A DNA stretch of 64,000 bases from MPNP01 sp026710155. Its GTDB lineage: Bacteria; Pseudomonadota; Alphaproteobacteria; Rhodobacterales; Rhodobacteraceae. Of the stretch, positions 1-8,467 are shown one piece after another; the first letter of the stretch is position 1; every line of letters begins with the position of its first letter. The notes below the pieces were generated by a model, which was given only the letters and a program-made list of their open reading frames with translations, made no database searches and was not told the origin of the DNA. The DNA lies in the NCBI GenBank assembly GCA_965200885.1, contig OZ241737.1, positions 3,162,001 through 3,226,000 on the forward strand. The letters run 5' to 3'. A program made the translations under genes and the position numbers.

Positions 1-51
1 ATGAGCATTGAGGAATCCGAGGAGCTCCTGCAGCGCATGAAAAATGCGTAA
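1..51 (+). CDS. C-terminal end of an unidentified protein (partial)
   Basis: An open frame enters from the left edge and ends at TAA 49-51; 16 residues are visible (MSIEESEELLQRMKNA). The first ATG may be internal, since nothing upstream is available. The tail is acidic and then basic, and too short to assign. It lies 25 bp before the terminal inverted repeat at 77, so it may belong to the sequence the element entered. Confidence 0.3.
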   Translation: MSIEESEELLQRMKNA

Positions 52-208
52 CCTCAGGTTTGTCAACGCATCGGGAGGTAGTGTCTCACTTTGAAAAATG
101 AAAAAAATTCTGCATTTTGCACATAAAATTTGTAATATACGCAAATAATCTGTCGATTTTGTCTAATAGTTAGGCAATTTGAAAAACAGCGACTGACGGA
201 GATTCCCA

Positions 209-820
209 ATGCCACGAGGACCACAAGGGATCGTGCTAAAAATTTTTCGCTTTATTAAAAGCACTGTTTTTCTTGTTCTTGTTTGTGCAACGTTAGCAAT
301 TTCCACGATTGCATTGACTTTAAAGGTTGTTCAACTTGGAGTGCAAGTTGCTACACTCACTGCAAGTGCAGCAGCGGCCAGTGCTGCATATAAGGTAGAC
401 AAAGCACAAGCGGTCACAAAAACCAAAGCACGAGAAAGAGCAAAAGCGCGAATTAAACGTTTTGCAATTGCAGGGGCAGCTATTGTTCCTGTTGTCGGAA
501 TGGGTGCTGCACCAGCTATGGTTGCCGCGTTTGAAAAAGCAGAATTTGATGATTGGCAAGAAGAAAATCCCAATCAAGGTTTTGGCGATTATGCTTGTGA
601 AACAGGAGATATAACCGCAGAAATCATTGACGAAACGCTTCAAGAACTTCCCGAATCATTAAGGCCGTCTTCCGACAAAGTTTCTTCATTGATGCCTGAA
701 TGTGGTGTCGATTTTGATGATTTTGAAAATCAATCATGGATATTTGATGACTCAAAATGGTTACCATCTCTTGATGGAATAAAAAATTGGGTGCCGTCAT
801 TTAAATCAGACACGCAATGA
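209..820 (+). CDS. Membrane protein of unknown function, cargo of the IS1-like element
   Basis: 203 residues, not recognised. A hydrophobic N-terminal segment (about residues 18-38) is followed by an Ala-rich stretch, a basic Lys/Arg-rich linker (about 70-88), and a second hydrophobic segment rich in Gly, Ala and Val (about 90-107). The acidic Asp/Glu/Trp-rich C-terminal half contains two Cys (about 130 and 163). One or two membrane passes with a soluble acidic domain is the likely shape. Start ATG 209 is preceded by GACGGAG. Its TGA (818-820) overlaps the ATG of the methyltransferase remnant, which points to translational coupling in a two-gene unit. Confidence 0.55.
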   Translation: MPRGPQGIVLKIFRFIKSTVFLVLVCATLAISTIALTLKVVQLGVQVATLTASAAAASAAYKVDKAQAVTKTKARERAKARIKRFAIAGAAIVPVVGMGAAPAMVAAFEKAEFDDWQEENPNQGFGDYACETGDITAEIIDETLQELPESLRPSSDKVSSLMPECGVDFDDFENQSWIFDDSKWLPSLDGIKNWVPSFKSDTQ

Positions 821-1115
821 CAATTTACCCCCCCCCAATTTTGCAAACTGGCAGAACCGCACTCTTTTTCACGGCGACAATTTAAAATCCTTGAGGGTCA
901 TGAATTCCGAATCGGTGGATCTGATTGCCACCGATCCGCCGTTCAACAAGGGCCGGGACTTTCACGCAACCCCCGATAGTCTTGCGGCCGGTGCCAAGTT
1001 TCAAGATCGCTGGTCTTGGGAACGCGACGTGCATGAGTCCTGGGCTGATCAGATCACCGACGATTACCCGCGCTTGATGGAAGCGATTGAATCTGCGCGG
1101 TATGCTCACTCGGAC
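817..1115 (+). pseudogene. DNA adenine/cytosine-N4 methyltransferase, N-terminal remnant with a poly-C tract
   Basis: After ATG 817 comes a run of nine C (828-836) and then, in a shifted frame, a methyltransferase front: HGDNL followed by LIATDPPFNKGRD, the catalytic DPPF motif of beta-class N4/N6 methylases. With ten (or seven) C the frame from ATG 817 would run into this motif; with nine it does not. The gene overlaps the upstream ORF by ATGA. It ends in ESARYAHSDG and is then replaced by IS1-like transposase at about 1115, so the target-recognition half is lost. In this state it is dead. The tract position, a few codons after the start, is that of phase-variable mod genes. Confidence 0.6.
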
Positions 1116-1723
1116 GGTGACAGCAATTGATAACGACAGCAAGTTGATCCTGCCCTGGGAAATGGGCGACCGTAGCAGTGAGACCGCAATCGAGTTTATG
1201 GACGATGTCCGCGCACGGCTGGCCAATCGGGTCCAGTTAACCACAGACGGCCTCAAAGCTTATCTCGAAGCCGTAGAGGGCGCGTTTGGTGGGGATATCG
1301 ACTACGCCATGCTGATCAAGCTTTTTGACGACGACCAGAGCAAGAAACACCATGCAAAAAAGTATTCACCGGCGGATTGTACGGGAACGATCAAGAAGAC
1401 TGTCGAAGGCCGTCCCGATCATATCTCGACCAGCTATGTTGAGCGTCATAATTTATCCATGCGGATGTGAATGCGGCGCCTTACCCGGTTGACCAATGCG
1501 TTTAGCAAGAAACTTGAAAATCATTTTCACACACAGTTTGAGTTTGTATTTTGTGCATTATAGCTTTGTTAAAATCCACGGATCAATCAAAGTTGCGCCT
1601 CCAATGGAAGCTGCTGGCTTGACCGATACGTTGCACGACATGAAATGGATCGTACAATTGATTGACGCCAATGCGCCGAAACCAAACCGCCCAAAAACTT
1701 ACAAAAAAAAGATTTCAAAGTGA
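1115..1723 (+). pseudogene. IS1-like transposase, C-terminal remnant
   Basis: Residues such as SKLILPWEMGDRSSETA, QLTTDGLKAY and STSYVERHNLSMRM form the DDE-type catalytic C-terminus of a transposase common in alphaproteobacteria. It is broken by TGA at 1468-1470, where the family has a sense codon. A frameshift follows near 1530-1560; the closing part (VKIHGSIKVAP, then LTDTLHDMKWIVQLID) is in another frame. The N-terminal helix-turn-helix half is missing. It sits directly inside the right inverted repeat, as expected for the 3' end of the IS. Confidence 0.6.
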
Positions 1724-1732
1724 GACACTACC

Positions 1733-2102
1733 GTACTCATCACTTACCTCCTAAAAGTCATTAATTTGTATGTTTTTGCTCAATGAAAAATTTATTTCAG
1801 TAATATATGTAATTGCAGAAGAACAAATTCGAAGGAATTGATTCGCCCCTGCCAGTTACCTAGAGTTAAGTCATTCCTAGTGCACTGCCCATTACATATG
1901 GTACCCATTATTATAATGGCTATTCCCTTTATTCATAGGCATTCAAAGAAAAAATGATGGGAGTCTTTTGTTTGAATCTGTGCGCTATTCTGGTTTCTTT
2001 ATTTGAATTACGGGGTGACCTCATAAACCATTTGTTGAAAATCAAAAACAATCCTGCAAATACCACTTGCCAAATCGGTACCGGGAATATATTGTAACGG
2101 TC
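1733..2102. other. Intergenic, no gene seen
   Basis: AT-rich stretch with stops in all frames. I see no RNA gene and no repeat that recurs in the window. Confidence 0.5.
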
Positions 2103-2408
2103 ATGCCGGAATCTGCAAAAACCATTGATCTTGACCGCAGGCTTTCGGTGTTGGAGGAACGCATGAACACGATAACCGAGAGTTATGACCGGGGCTGGGA
2201 GATACTGCGGTCGAATATGAGGGAGGACAGTGCCAGACGGGATGCCGAATTTGCCAAATTGCGTGAGGACATGGCCAGGCGGGACACCGAGATGGCCAGG
2301 CGGGACACCGAGATGGCTAGGCGGGACACCGTCAACACCCGCTGGCTTATTGGCGTGATCATTGCCGCTTCGGCGATCGTCATTGCCGTCTTGCTGGCCA
2401 CTTCCTGA
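2103..2408 (+). CDS. Small coiled-coil protein with a C-terminal membrane anchor
   Basis: About 101 residues from ATG 2103. A second ATG at 2163 has the better ribosome site (GGAGG at 2154-2158) and may be the true start, giving 81 residues. The middle is a charged helix with heptad-like repeats in which MARRDTE occurs in tandem; a single strongly hydrophobic segment (WLIGVIIAASAIVIAVLLA) forms the C-terminus. The shape resembles small tail-anchored coiled-coil proteins. A shortened paralogue follows at 2901. The role is unknown, and the tandem 21-base repeats could vary in number. Confidence 0.5.
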   Translation: MPESAKTIDLDRRLSVLEERMNTITESYDRGWEILRSNMREDSARRDAEFAKLREDMARRDTEMARRDTEMARRDTVNTRWLIGVIIAASAIVIAVLLATS

Positions 2409-2518
2409 ATATCCTTGTGTAATATTTCCCAGGGGTCAATAAGCAATTGGTTTGTTTGACAGAATTTGTACAATAATGTCAAATCGGAAACTTATTCACC
2501 CATGAATTGAGGTCATTC

Positions 2519-2869
2519 ATGCCCCAATAGCAAGCCGCCATAAACCCTTCCATTATAGGACAGATCAGCCAAGCGGCATTGGCAGTGGTCGCTGTCCTTT
2601 CAGCAGTTGTTACATTTGTATGGTTTATCATGACTGAGGCGAATGACATGAAAGCCCATGCCCGGGAGATACAACTCACCCAACAAATTTTGAGTAATGA
2701 TTTTATGGAATTATCGAATAATTTTGATGCTTTTGCTATCCAAACAAACAATGCAATTGAAGAATTGGGGGAAAAGATAGATACAACAAATTCCAATTTA
2801 GAGTCGCTTCTGAAAATCCTATGTGATCAAGACCCTAAACCTCCAGAGTGTTCTAATTCTGATAATTGA
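2519..2869 (+). pseudogene. Small membrane protein with an early in-frame stop
   Basis: ATG 2519 opens a frame of M-P-Q and then TAG (2528-2530), after which the frame stays open to TGA 2869. That stretch encodes a hydrophobic segment (ALAVVAVLSAVVTFVWFIM), a polar helix, and a Cys/Pro tail. Either the TAG is a nonsense mutation, or translation begins at TTG 2579 inside the membrane segment. The protein resembles the single-pass coiled-coil proteins on either side. I know of no family. Confidence 0.4.
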
Positions 2870-2900
2870 TCTTGACCGCAGGCTTTTACCGGAGGAACGC

Positions 2901-3062
2901 ATGAACACGATACCCGAAAACTATGACCGGGGCTGGAAACTCCTGGAGGCCAGGATCGGATTACAATTGATGGGTCTTGCAATCATTGGTGCCGGTATTT
3001 TGCACCAGTTGTTGCTGACCCATGTCGAGGACGAAATCAAGGTCTACGGCGATGGTGAGTGA
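2901..3062 (+). CDS. Truncated paralogue of the 2103 protein, joined to a LysM fragment
   Basis: 53 residues from ATG 2901, which has GGAGG 9 bp upstream exactly as at 2163. MNTIPENYDRGWKLL matches the 2163 copy, then comes a hydrophobic segment (LMGLAIIGAGILHQLLL), the phrase THVEDEIK, and the beginning of a LysM repeat (KVYGDGE) cut by TGA. The same order (membrane segment, HxEDKxK, LysM) is seen at 3960-4190. The intact family is therefore probably a membrane-anchored coiled coil carrying a LysM domain, and this copy has lost its LysM part. Confidence 0.4.
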   Translation: MNTIPENYDRGWKLLEARIGLQLMGLAIIGAGILHQLLLTHVEDEIKVYGDGE

Positions 3063-3165
3063 TGACGGGAGCTGGCCACATTGAACACCATCTCTAGAAT
3101 ACCCGCTAGAGGGTGAGCGACTGCCTGAAGGTCTTCGATGTGTATTGGTGAGGAAATTCCTTGCC
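3040..3165 (+). pseudogene. LysM domain remnant
   Basis: KVYGDG followed in shifted frames by WRELATLNTIS and then DCLKVFDVYW-stop reads as the second half of a LysM (peptidoglycan-binding) repeat. The same tail, VGDCLKVFDV(A/Y)W-stop, reappears at 62741-62783. Several frame breaks make it non-functional. Confidence 0.4.
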
Positions 3166-3234
3166 AAACATTTAGGGAGCAATTATATTCGGTTGCAGGA
3201 AAACACGATATGAAATTATTGGCTGGACTGAACG

Positions 3235-3402
3235 ATGGACAAGCAACAAGTATTGAACGGAAGTGAAAAACTGGTTGGGAAAACGACTAGGTCTTCCAGC
3301 AGGCGAAACAAGGAAAAACCGAAACCCTTGACATCCGACAAGTCATTTCTGAAAACGTACAAGGAACGCCGATCGGCTTTGGTTGCCTTGGCCGAGAAGT
3401 AA
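3235..3402 (+). CDS. Small basic protein upstream of doc, candidate antitoxin
   Basis: 55 residues, rich in Lys, Arg and Ser, ending ALVALAEK. It stops 3 bp before the doc ATG, the position and spacing of an antitoxin in a toxin-antitoxin operon. It does not resemble Phd by eye. The assignment as antitoxin is inferred from position only. Confidence 0.4.
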   Translation: MDKQQVLNGSEKLVGKTTRSSSRRNKEKPKPLTSDKSFLKTYKERRSALVALAEK

Positions 3403-3405
3403 AGT

Positions 3406-3822
3406 ATGCACTACAGGGTAACATGGCAGGATGCCATTGAAGCCCACAGGTTTGCCCTTATGGATGGCGGTCTGGATGGCATACGGGATGAAGGGTTGAT
3501 TCGAGCCGCCCTTGCCCGTCCCTAACATGGTTACCACCATTGGATCTACCAGAAAGCCGCCGCCCTGGTACATGGAATCATAACCAGTCACGGCTTCGTT
3601 GATGGCAACAAGCGAACAGCATTGTACCTGGTGCAAAAGCTGGTGGACAATAGTCGCAACCCACGTTATGTGCTTGTTGTCTCCAATGAAGAGATTGTTG
3701 GCATGTTTGTCAGTGTCGCCAATGAAAATTCCGGATATGGAGATCTGGCCTGCTGGTTTCACCGTTACCTGCTACGACAAGATGGAAATCCTATCGGTTG
3801 GAAAAGGAATAATATCCCTTGA
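3406..3822 (+). pseudogene. doc: Doc-type death-on-curing toxin, inactivated by a nonsense codon
   Basis: 138 codons in one frame apart from a single TAA at 3523-3525 (codon 40), where Doc proteins usually have Tyr (ARP-Y-HGYH). The Fic/Doc catalytic motif is intact at about residues 62-74 (HGFVDGNKRTALY). Doc proteins phosphorylate EF-Tu, and this length is normal for the family. One base change would restore it, so loss is recent or this is a sequencing error. The partner gene at 3235 is immediately upstream. The toxin may have been silenced after its antitoxin decayed. Confidence 0.7.
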
Positions 3823-3949
3823 AAACCCTGAAGGGAAAAGTGTTATCCCCGTCGAAATGATCAGGGATACGGTTATGCCACCCTACCACTATCAGGTCTT
3901 GCAGAGCTGTTGCGGCAGGGCAGGTTCGGTACCTGAAAAAGAAACCAGG

Positions 3950-4205
3950 GAGGTTTCGGACAAATCTTCGAACGACTAACCAGCTGATGGTGGCCCACAT
4001 CGAGGACAAAAGCAAGCTCGATGACACCATGAAATGGCATCGCAAGGGGTTCTGCGGCCATGTGGTGCAACAGACCGACAGGAAACTGGGCATCGTGGCC
4101 CGCAAGGTGTATGGCGATCCAGAAAGATGGCCGGAGCTGGTCACATTGAACAACATCTCGATGATCCCTACCGGGCCGAGCAGTGCCTGAAGGATACCCA
4201 ATTCA
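3950..4205 (+). pseudogene. Membrane/LysM protein remnant
   Basis: TTNQLMVAHIEDKSKLDD is followed by a nearly whole LysM repeat (HVVQQTDRKLGIVARKVYG, then PERWPELVTLNNIS). The frame then slips by one base, and the end of the repeat (DPYRAEQCLK) continues in the next frame. This is the third member of the small family at 2103-3165. LysM domains bind peptidoglycan. No intact start is visible. Confidence 0.45.
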
Positions 4206-4236
4206 AATGGCTGGATTTTCATGCATTGTTTCTTAA

Positions 4237-4375
4237 GAGCTTGAATTATATGTCACAAAAACAATAAAAATGATACTACTTACCCTAAAATTTAGAGTTG
4301 AATTGGAACCGAGAATGGTTTTTTGCTTGGAAATGTATTGAAATTGCTACATTTTTGGACTTATGGAACAAGATC
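4237..4375. repeat. MITE-1 copy (IS5-like ends)
   Basis: 139 bp with imperfect inverted ends GAGCTTGAATTATATGTC and GACTTATGGAACAAGATC, flanked by TAA on both sides (4234-4236 and 4376-4378). The interior matches the copies at 17791, 28689 and, more distantly, 16479. No coding capacity. Confidence 0.65.
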
Positions 4376-4396
4376 TAAGAGGCTTGGAATTTGGAA

Positions 4397-6016
4397 ATGG
4401 TATTCAACATAAATATCCCGACAGGGGAAACACCTATTGAAGTAGCCCTAAACCCAGGCAATTCAGCCATCTTCGTGGGTGCAAATGGAGGAGGGAAAAC
4501 CCGGCTTGCTGTTTTCATAGAGGAAAGCTTTGGAACTGATGCACACCGCATTTCAGCGCACAGGTCGCTGACACTTAACCCCAAGGTTACAAAGATTTCT
4601 GAAGATCAAGCACTGAGCGGGTTAAAGTTTGGTGGAGGTTTCAAACGTCCAAAAATTCAAACTCGTGAACCTGGACGATGGGCCGGAAAGGCTGCGACAC
4701 ATTTGTTGAACGATTACGATTATCTAATGCAAGCCCTATTTGCAGACCAGGCAAACACATCACTGATAGCTTACCACGCAAGCAAGCCAGGGGCTGAATC
4801 TTCTCCCCAACCTTTCAAGATCACCAAATTTGATTTGTTGAAGGATATTTGGGAGCGGTTGTTGCCACTTAGGCAATTGACGATCACCGGGGACGATATC
4901 TCGGTTAAGCCATCGAATGGTAGTAACCCGTATGGTGCATCAGAGATGAGTGACGGCGAACGGGCAATCTTCTACATGATCGGGCAGGTACTGGTTGCGG
5001 AAGACAATCAACTGCTAATCATTGACGAACCGGAACTGCATGTACATCCTTCGATCATGTCGAAGCTATGGGATGAACTGGAAGCAGTACGGGCTGACTG
5101 CGCGTTTGTCTACATTACCCATGACTTGGAGTTCGCAACAAACCGAAAGGTAAAAAAGTTCGTCATTAGTGATTATGATCCAACCCCAAAATGGGAAATC
5201 GAGGCCGTTCCAGAGGACACGGGTTTCTCCGAGGAGTTGACCACACTTATACTCGGAAGTCGGCGGCCAATACTGTTCGTCGAAGGAGGGAACACCAGTC
5301 TCGATATTTCCATTTACAGGGCTTGTTATCCTGACTGGACAGTGGTTCCACGCTCATCTTGCAGCGATGTCTTCCATTCAGTCGTTACGATGCGTAAAAA
5401 CGCTAGCCTGACAAGGATCTCATGCTCTGGCATCGTGGATGGAGATGACTACAACCAAAGCGAGAGAAACAAGTTCACTGAATTGGGAATACAGGTATTG
5501 CCCGTATCCGAGATCGAGAACCTTCTTTTGCTCCCAACTGTATCCGCCGCCATCGCCAAGAGTGAAGGGTATGATGGTCCCGCAGCGGCGGAAAAAGCAA
5601 ATGAACTCGCCGAGGCCATTTTCAAGACTTTGGATACTGACCAGAAGATCGAGAAGGTCGTGGTTGAATACTGCAAACGCAGAATCGATAGGGCCTTGAA
5701 GAAGGTGGACCTATCTGACAGTTCCGACTTGGCTGGCCTGAAAGAGAGTTACAGCTCGGCAACTTGTGAGATCAACATTGATAAAATTGCGTCAAAGCGG
5801 ACCAAAGAGATCAAGTGTGCCATTCAGGCAAGGGACCTGTCGAAGCTACTCGAATACTATGACAATAAGGGACTCGTTGCTTTAGCTGCCAGACTACTCA
5901 AAAACCAAAAAAAGAATAATTTCGAAGAATGGATCGTCAGGTCGTTAAGGAACGATACGTGCCCTCCGCTAAAGGAAAGCCTCGAGACATTACTTCCTGA
6001 CATCACAACAGCCTAG
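4397..6016 (+). CDS. AAA ATPase fused to a DUF4435/TOPRIM-like domain (OLD/PARIS-type defence protein)
   Basis: 539 residues from ATG 4397 (a TTG lies two codons earlier). ABC-type ATPase motifs are clear: Walker A GANGGGKT (about 28-35), MSDGER signature (about 193), Walker B LLIIDEPELHVHP (about 205-217), and a switch-His phrase ITHDLEFA. The C-terminal part carries LFVEGGNTSLD (about 293) and GIVDGDDY (about 344), the acidic set of a TOPRIM fold as in DUF4435. OLD nucleases and the PARIS pair AriA/AriB have these two parts, fused or separate, and act in anti-phage defence. No UvrD-like partner follows, so it is not Gabija. The coding sequence is intact and is one of the better-preserved genes here. 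Function is inferred from architecture. Confidence 0.75.
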   Translation: MVFNINIPTGETPIEVALNPGNSAIFVGANGGGKTRLAVFIEESFGTDAHRISAHRSLTLNPKVTKISEDQALSGLKFGGGFKRPKIQTREPGRWAGKAATHLLNDYDYLMQALFADQANTSLIAYHASKPGAESSPQPFKITKFDLLKDIWERLLPLRQLTITGDDISVKPSNGSNPYGASEMSDGERAIFYMIGQVLVAEDNQLLIIDEPELHVHPSIMSKLWDELEAVRADCAFVYITHDLEFATNRKVKKFVISDYDPTPKWEIEAVPEDTGFSEELTTLILGSRRPILFVEGGNTSLDISIYRACYPDWTVVPRSSCSDVFHSVVTMRKNASLTRISCSGIVDGDDYNQSERNKFTELGIQVLPVSEIENLLLLPTVSAAIAKSEGYDGPAAAEKANELAEAIFKTLDTDQKIEKVVVEYCKRRIDRALKKVDLSDSSDLAGLKESYSSATCEINIDKIASKRTKEIKCAIQARDLSKLLEYYDNKGLVALAARLLKNQKKNNFEEWIVRSLRNDTCPPLKESLETLLPDITTA

Positions 6017-6109
6017 ATAGGGTTTTGCACTCTTCCATTTTTTACAACCTGGGGCAATCTAGATTCTGGAGTACCCCCTCATCATATCCCATAACCAATA
6101 AAATAATCG

Positions 6110-6138
6110 TTGCCAAATCACCAGTCTGCCATTATATA
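6110..6138 (+). promoter_or_regulatory. Sigma70-type promoter candidate
   Basis: TTGCCA, a 17-bp spacer and TATATA. The phrase TTGCCAAATCACC is shared with the promoter-like site at 44978-45006, and a third, looser relative is at 39192-39220. It is followed within 10 bp by a terminator-like hairpin. Confidence 0.4.
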
Positions 6139-6144
6139 AAACCG

Positions 6145-6170
6145 GGCGGTCGATTGACCGTCTTTTTCTT
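6145..6170 (+). terminator. Rho-independent terminator candidate
   Basis: Seven-bp stem (one G-T pair) at 6145-6151/6156-6162 with a GATT loop, followed by TTTTTCTT. It could end the ATPase transcript, or attenuate transcripts starting at the promoter just upstream. Confidence 0.5.
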
Positions 6171-6409
6171 TGAAGTAGGGACTGTCCATCAAGGCCGGGG
6201 ACTGTTTCCTGCTGTCGGCTGAATAATCATCCCCGATATATAATTCCCGAATCATTCCCTCGTTGGGAAATAATGTAACCAAACAGTATTCATTATATAC
6301 ATGATTAATACATTATTTATACATATTTAATACTTTTATTGGGCTTAAATTGTATTTGTTTTGTATTCATCATGTATGGAACATGTAGTTAGGGAAAAGG
6401 GCGGAAAAA

Positions 6410-7273
6410 TGAATAGAATAGGGGGTTACAGGAATTTTGGGGGGTAAAAACCAGTCGGTCGTGCTGTGCGAGAAACCCTCGCAGGCACGCAACATAAGGG
6501 CAGCCATCGGGGATAGCCATGGCAGGATCCTGGCAGCACGGGGTCATCTGACCCTCAGGGAGCCACAGGAAGTCAATCCGGAGTGGGAGAAATGGTCAAC
6601 GGCCATCCTCCTGCCGGACGGGCCATACGGCAAGAAACAGGCATGGGGCGCAGGCGATGCCCTCAGGCAGGTACGGGAAGCGCTGAAAACCGCAGGAACA
6701 TTGGTGATTGCCACCGATTGCGACAGGGAGGGGCTGGTGATCGGACGGGAACTGGCCGACTGGCTGAACTTCAAGGGGACGGTATTGAGGGCCATCTTCG
6801 GGGCTGAGGACAGAAAGACGCTCATCGATGCCTTCAACAGCCTGGTGCCCATCGGCGAATTCGATGGTCTCTATGCCGCCGGACAGGCCAGGGAACAGGC
6901 CGACCAGGTGTTCAACCTCAGCCTCACAAGAACGGTGAGCGTCCATCTCGGGGGGCACGGCAAGGCCATCGGGATCGGCCGGGTAAGAACCCCGACACTC
7001 GGGATCATCTGCCGGCGGGAACAGGAAATCGAGGGGTTTGTCCCGAAACCATACTACATCGTCACGGCCACCTGCCGGCAGGAGGGTAGGGAATTTGCAG
7101 CCACCTACCTCAACAGGGTAAAGGGAACCGCCGCCAACGGCAGCGGCAATGATGCTCCAAATGATCGTGAAGGGGAAGATGGCACCGATGAGGACAGGGG
7201 GAAAAGGATAACCAGCCTGGCGACGGCAAAGGCCATCGCCAACGGTGCCAGGGGATCAATGGCATTTCCTTAG
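6410..7273 (+). pseudogene. topB: DNA topoisomerase III (type IA), truncated
   Basis: The frame from 6437 begins VVLCEKPSQARNI and contains the TOPRIM acidic motif (ATDCDREGLVIGRE, about residue 95) and the domain after it (GIGRVRTPTLGII). It ends at TAG 7271-7273, within the end of an IS5-like remnant. The strand-passage domain with the catalytic Tyr is missing, so there is no activity. ATG 6410, with a purine-rich leader, is joined to this frame only if the G6 run at 6437-6443 loses one base. Accessory TopB copies are typical of integrative elements and plasmids, so this is probably a relic of one. Confidence 0.65.
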
Positions 7274-7470
7274 AGCCTGAATCATAAGTCGCACAGCTGA
7301 GCATTCGATGCTGTTTTTCCCCTGTTCACGGTCCATTCGATGCGTCAGGAAACGACATGCCGCCAATTGTGACCAGCCCGGGGAACTCGTCAGGCTCCTC
7401 CCGCAATCCTTCGACCAACGACGACACCGACACAGTAGAGGCAAACGCACGCTCGACAACCCAACGCCGA
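7271..7470 (-). pseudogene. IS5-family-like transposase, C-terminal remnant
   Basis: On the minus strand RRWVVERAFAS is followed, across frame breaks, by a hydrophobic helix and AVRLMIQAL, the usual end of IS5/IS427-type transposases. The element end GAGCCTGAATCATAAGTC lies at 7273-7290, preceded by TTA, and truncates topB. The same 18-bp end is carried by the MITE-1 copies, which makes this IS type the probable parent of that family. Confidence 0.5.
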
Positions 7471-7669
7471 AACAGGACCCGAACCCCCCTTCAGCCTGGG
7501 ACCGGCACAACCGCCATCACCCCAGTTGACAGGAGAGCAAACACGGTTTATATACTTTTCGGACAGACACTATATAATTCCCATTTATTTCAATCCTGGC
7601 CCAGCACTTTTTCCAGAGTTTCTGAAACCAGGTCTTTTAGTTAACAATACAATAAATGAGAAATAATCT

Positions 7670-8467
7670 ATGAGTATAAAAAAACTCTTACTAAGAATGG
7701 GATATCACAGATGCATTCCATCTTCTAAACTTGATGAATTTTTTCCAATGGTATATCCGGTTCCGTTTGGGAATAATTTTGTCAGGCTTGGTTCAGAATA
7801 TGATGGGGGTTATGTCATTCCCGATGATCTTGAGGGTATAAAGGCACTTTTCTCTCCCGGGGTGGGAAATACTTCGGATTTTGAAGAAGATTTGGCACGA
7901 TTGGGAATTCCATCATTCATGGCAGATGGAAGTATCAATGAATTACCAAACCAAAACGACAAGTACCACTTTACAAACAAATATTTGAGTGATCGCAATT
8001 CTGAAACAGAAATGAGGCTAACTGACTGGATATATAATCAATTCAAGGAAGAACCGGGGGATTTTATCTTGCAGATGGACATTGAGGGAGCGGAATTCGC
8101 AGTTATCTATGATACACCTGTGGAAGTCCTTAAGAAATTCCGGATTATGGCAATTGAATTCCACAATATGGACATGCTTTTTTCCAAGGGAGGTTTTGAT
8201 CTGATTCGATTTACTTTTGCCAAAATCTTGAAATGCTTTTCTGTCGTTCATATTCATCCCAATAATTACCCCAAACCATTCAAATACGGAGAATTCTTGA
8301 TCCCGCCTCTTATGGAATTTACATTTCTTCGTAACGACCGGATCAATCTTGATGAAGGAAAGGACAATGATTTCGAGATTTCATACCCACACAAGCTGGA
8401 TTCACCCAATAAACCCGAAAGATTTGATTATCCGCTTCCAAAGTGCTGGTACACTCCGGGAGATTAA
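7670..8467 (+). CDS. FkbM-like methyltransferase of glycan synthesis
   Basis: 265 residues. Features of FkbM/SAM-dependent methyltransferases are visible: LGSEYDGGYVIPDD near the N-terminus, ALFSPGVGNTSDFEEDLA as the SAM-loop region (about 65-82), and LQMDIEGAEFAVI (about 137-149) as the family's D-x-E-G-x-E motif. Such enzymes O-methylate sugars or sit in polysaccharide clusters. It is the first of several glycan genes (GT10 and GT25 follow). The leader is very AT-rich and no strong ribosome site precedes ATG 7670. Confidence 0.6.
   Translation: MSIKKLLLRMGYHRCIPSSKLDEFFPMVYPVPFGNNFVRLGSEYDGGYVIPDDLEGIKALFSPGVGNTSDFEEDLARLGIPSFMADGSINELPNQNDKYHFTNKYLSDRNSETEMRLTDWIYNQFKEEPGDFILQMDIEGAEFAVIYDTPVEVLKKFRIMAIEFHNMDMLFSKGGFDLIRFTFAKILKCFSVVHIHPNNYPKPFKYGEFLIPPLMEFTFLRNDRINLDEGKDNDFEISYPHKLDSPNKPERFDYPLPKCWYTPGD

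Larger units (their letters stand above)
77..1732. mobile_element. IS1-like element with cargo, bounded by 20-bp inverted repeats
   Basis: GGTAGTGTCTCACTTTGAAA at 77-96 recurs perfectly as its reverse complement at 1713-1732. Inside lie a membrane-protein gene, the front of a DNA methyltransferase and the back of an IS1-like transposase. The transposase N-terminus is absent; the methyltransferase reads straight into it at about 1115. No target duplication is visible (flanks differ). This suggests that internal deletion or recombination of two copies created a cargo-bearing, now immobile unit. The IS1 assignment rests on transposase resemblance only. Confidence 0.6.

Noticed and set aside
2240..2330. 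CRISPR-like or regulatory direct repeats (tandem 21-base units)
   Set aside because: They are in-frame codon repeats for MARRDTE in a coiled coil, without spacers.
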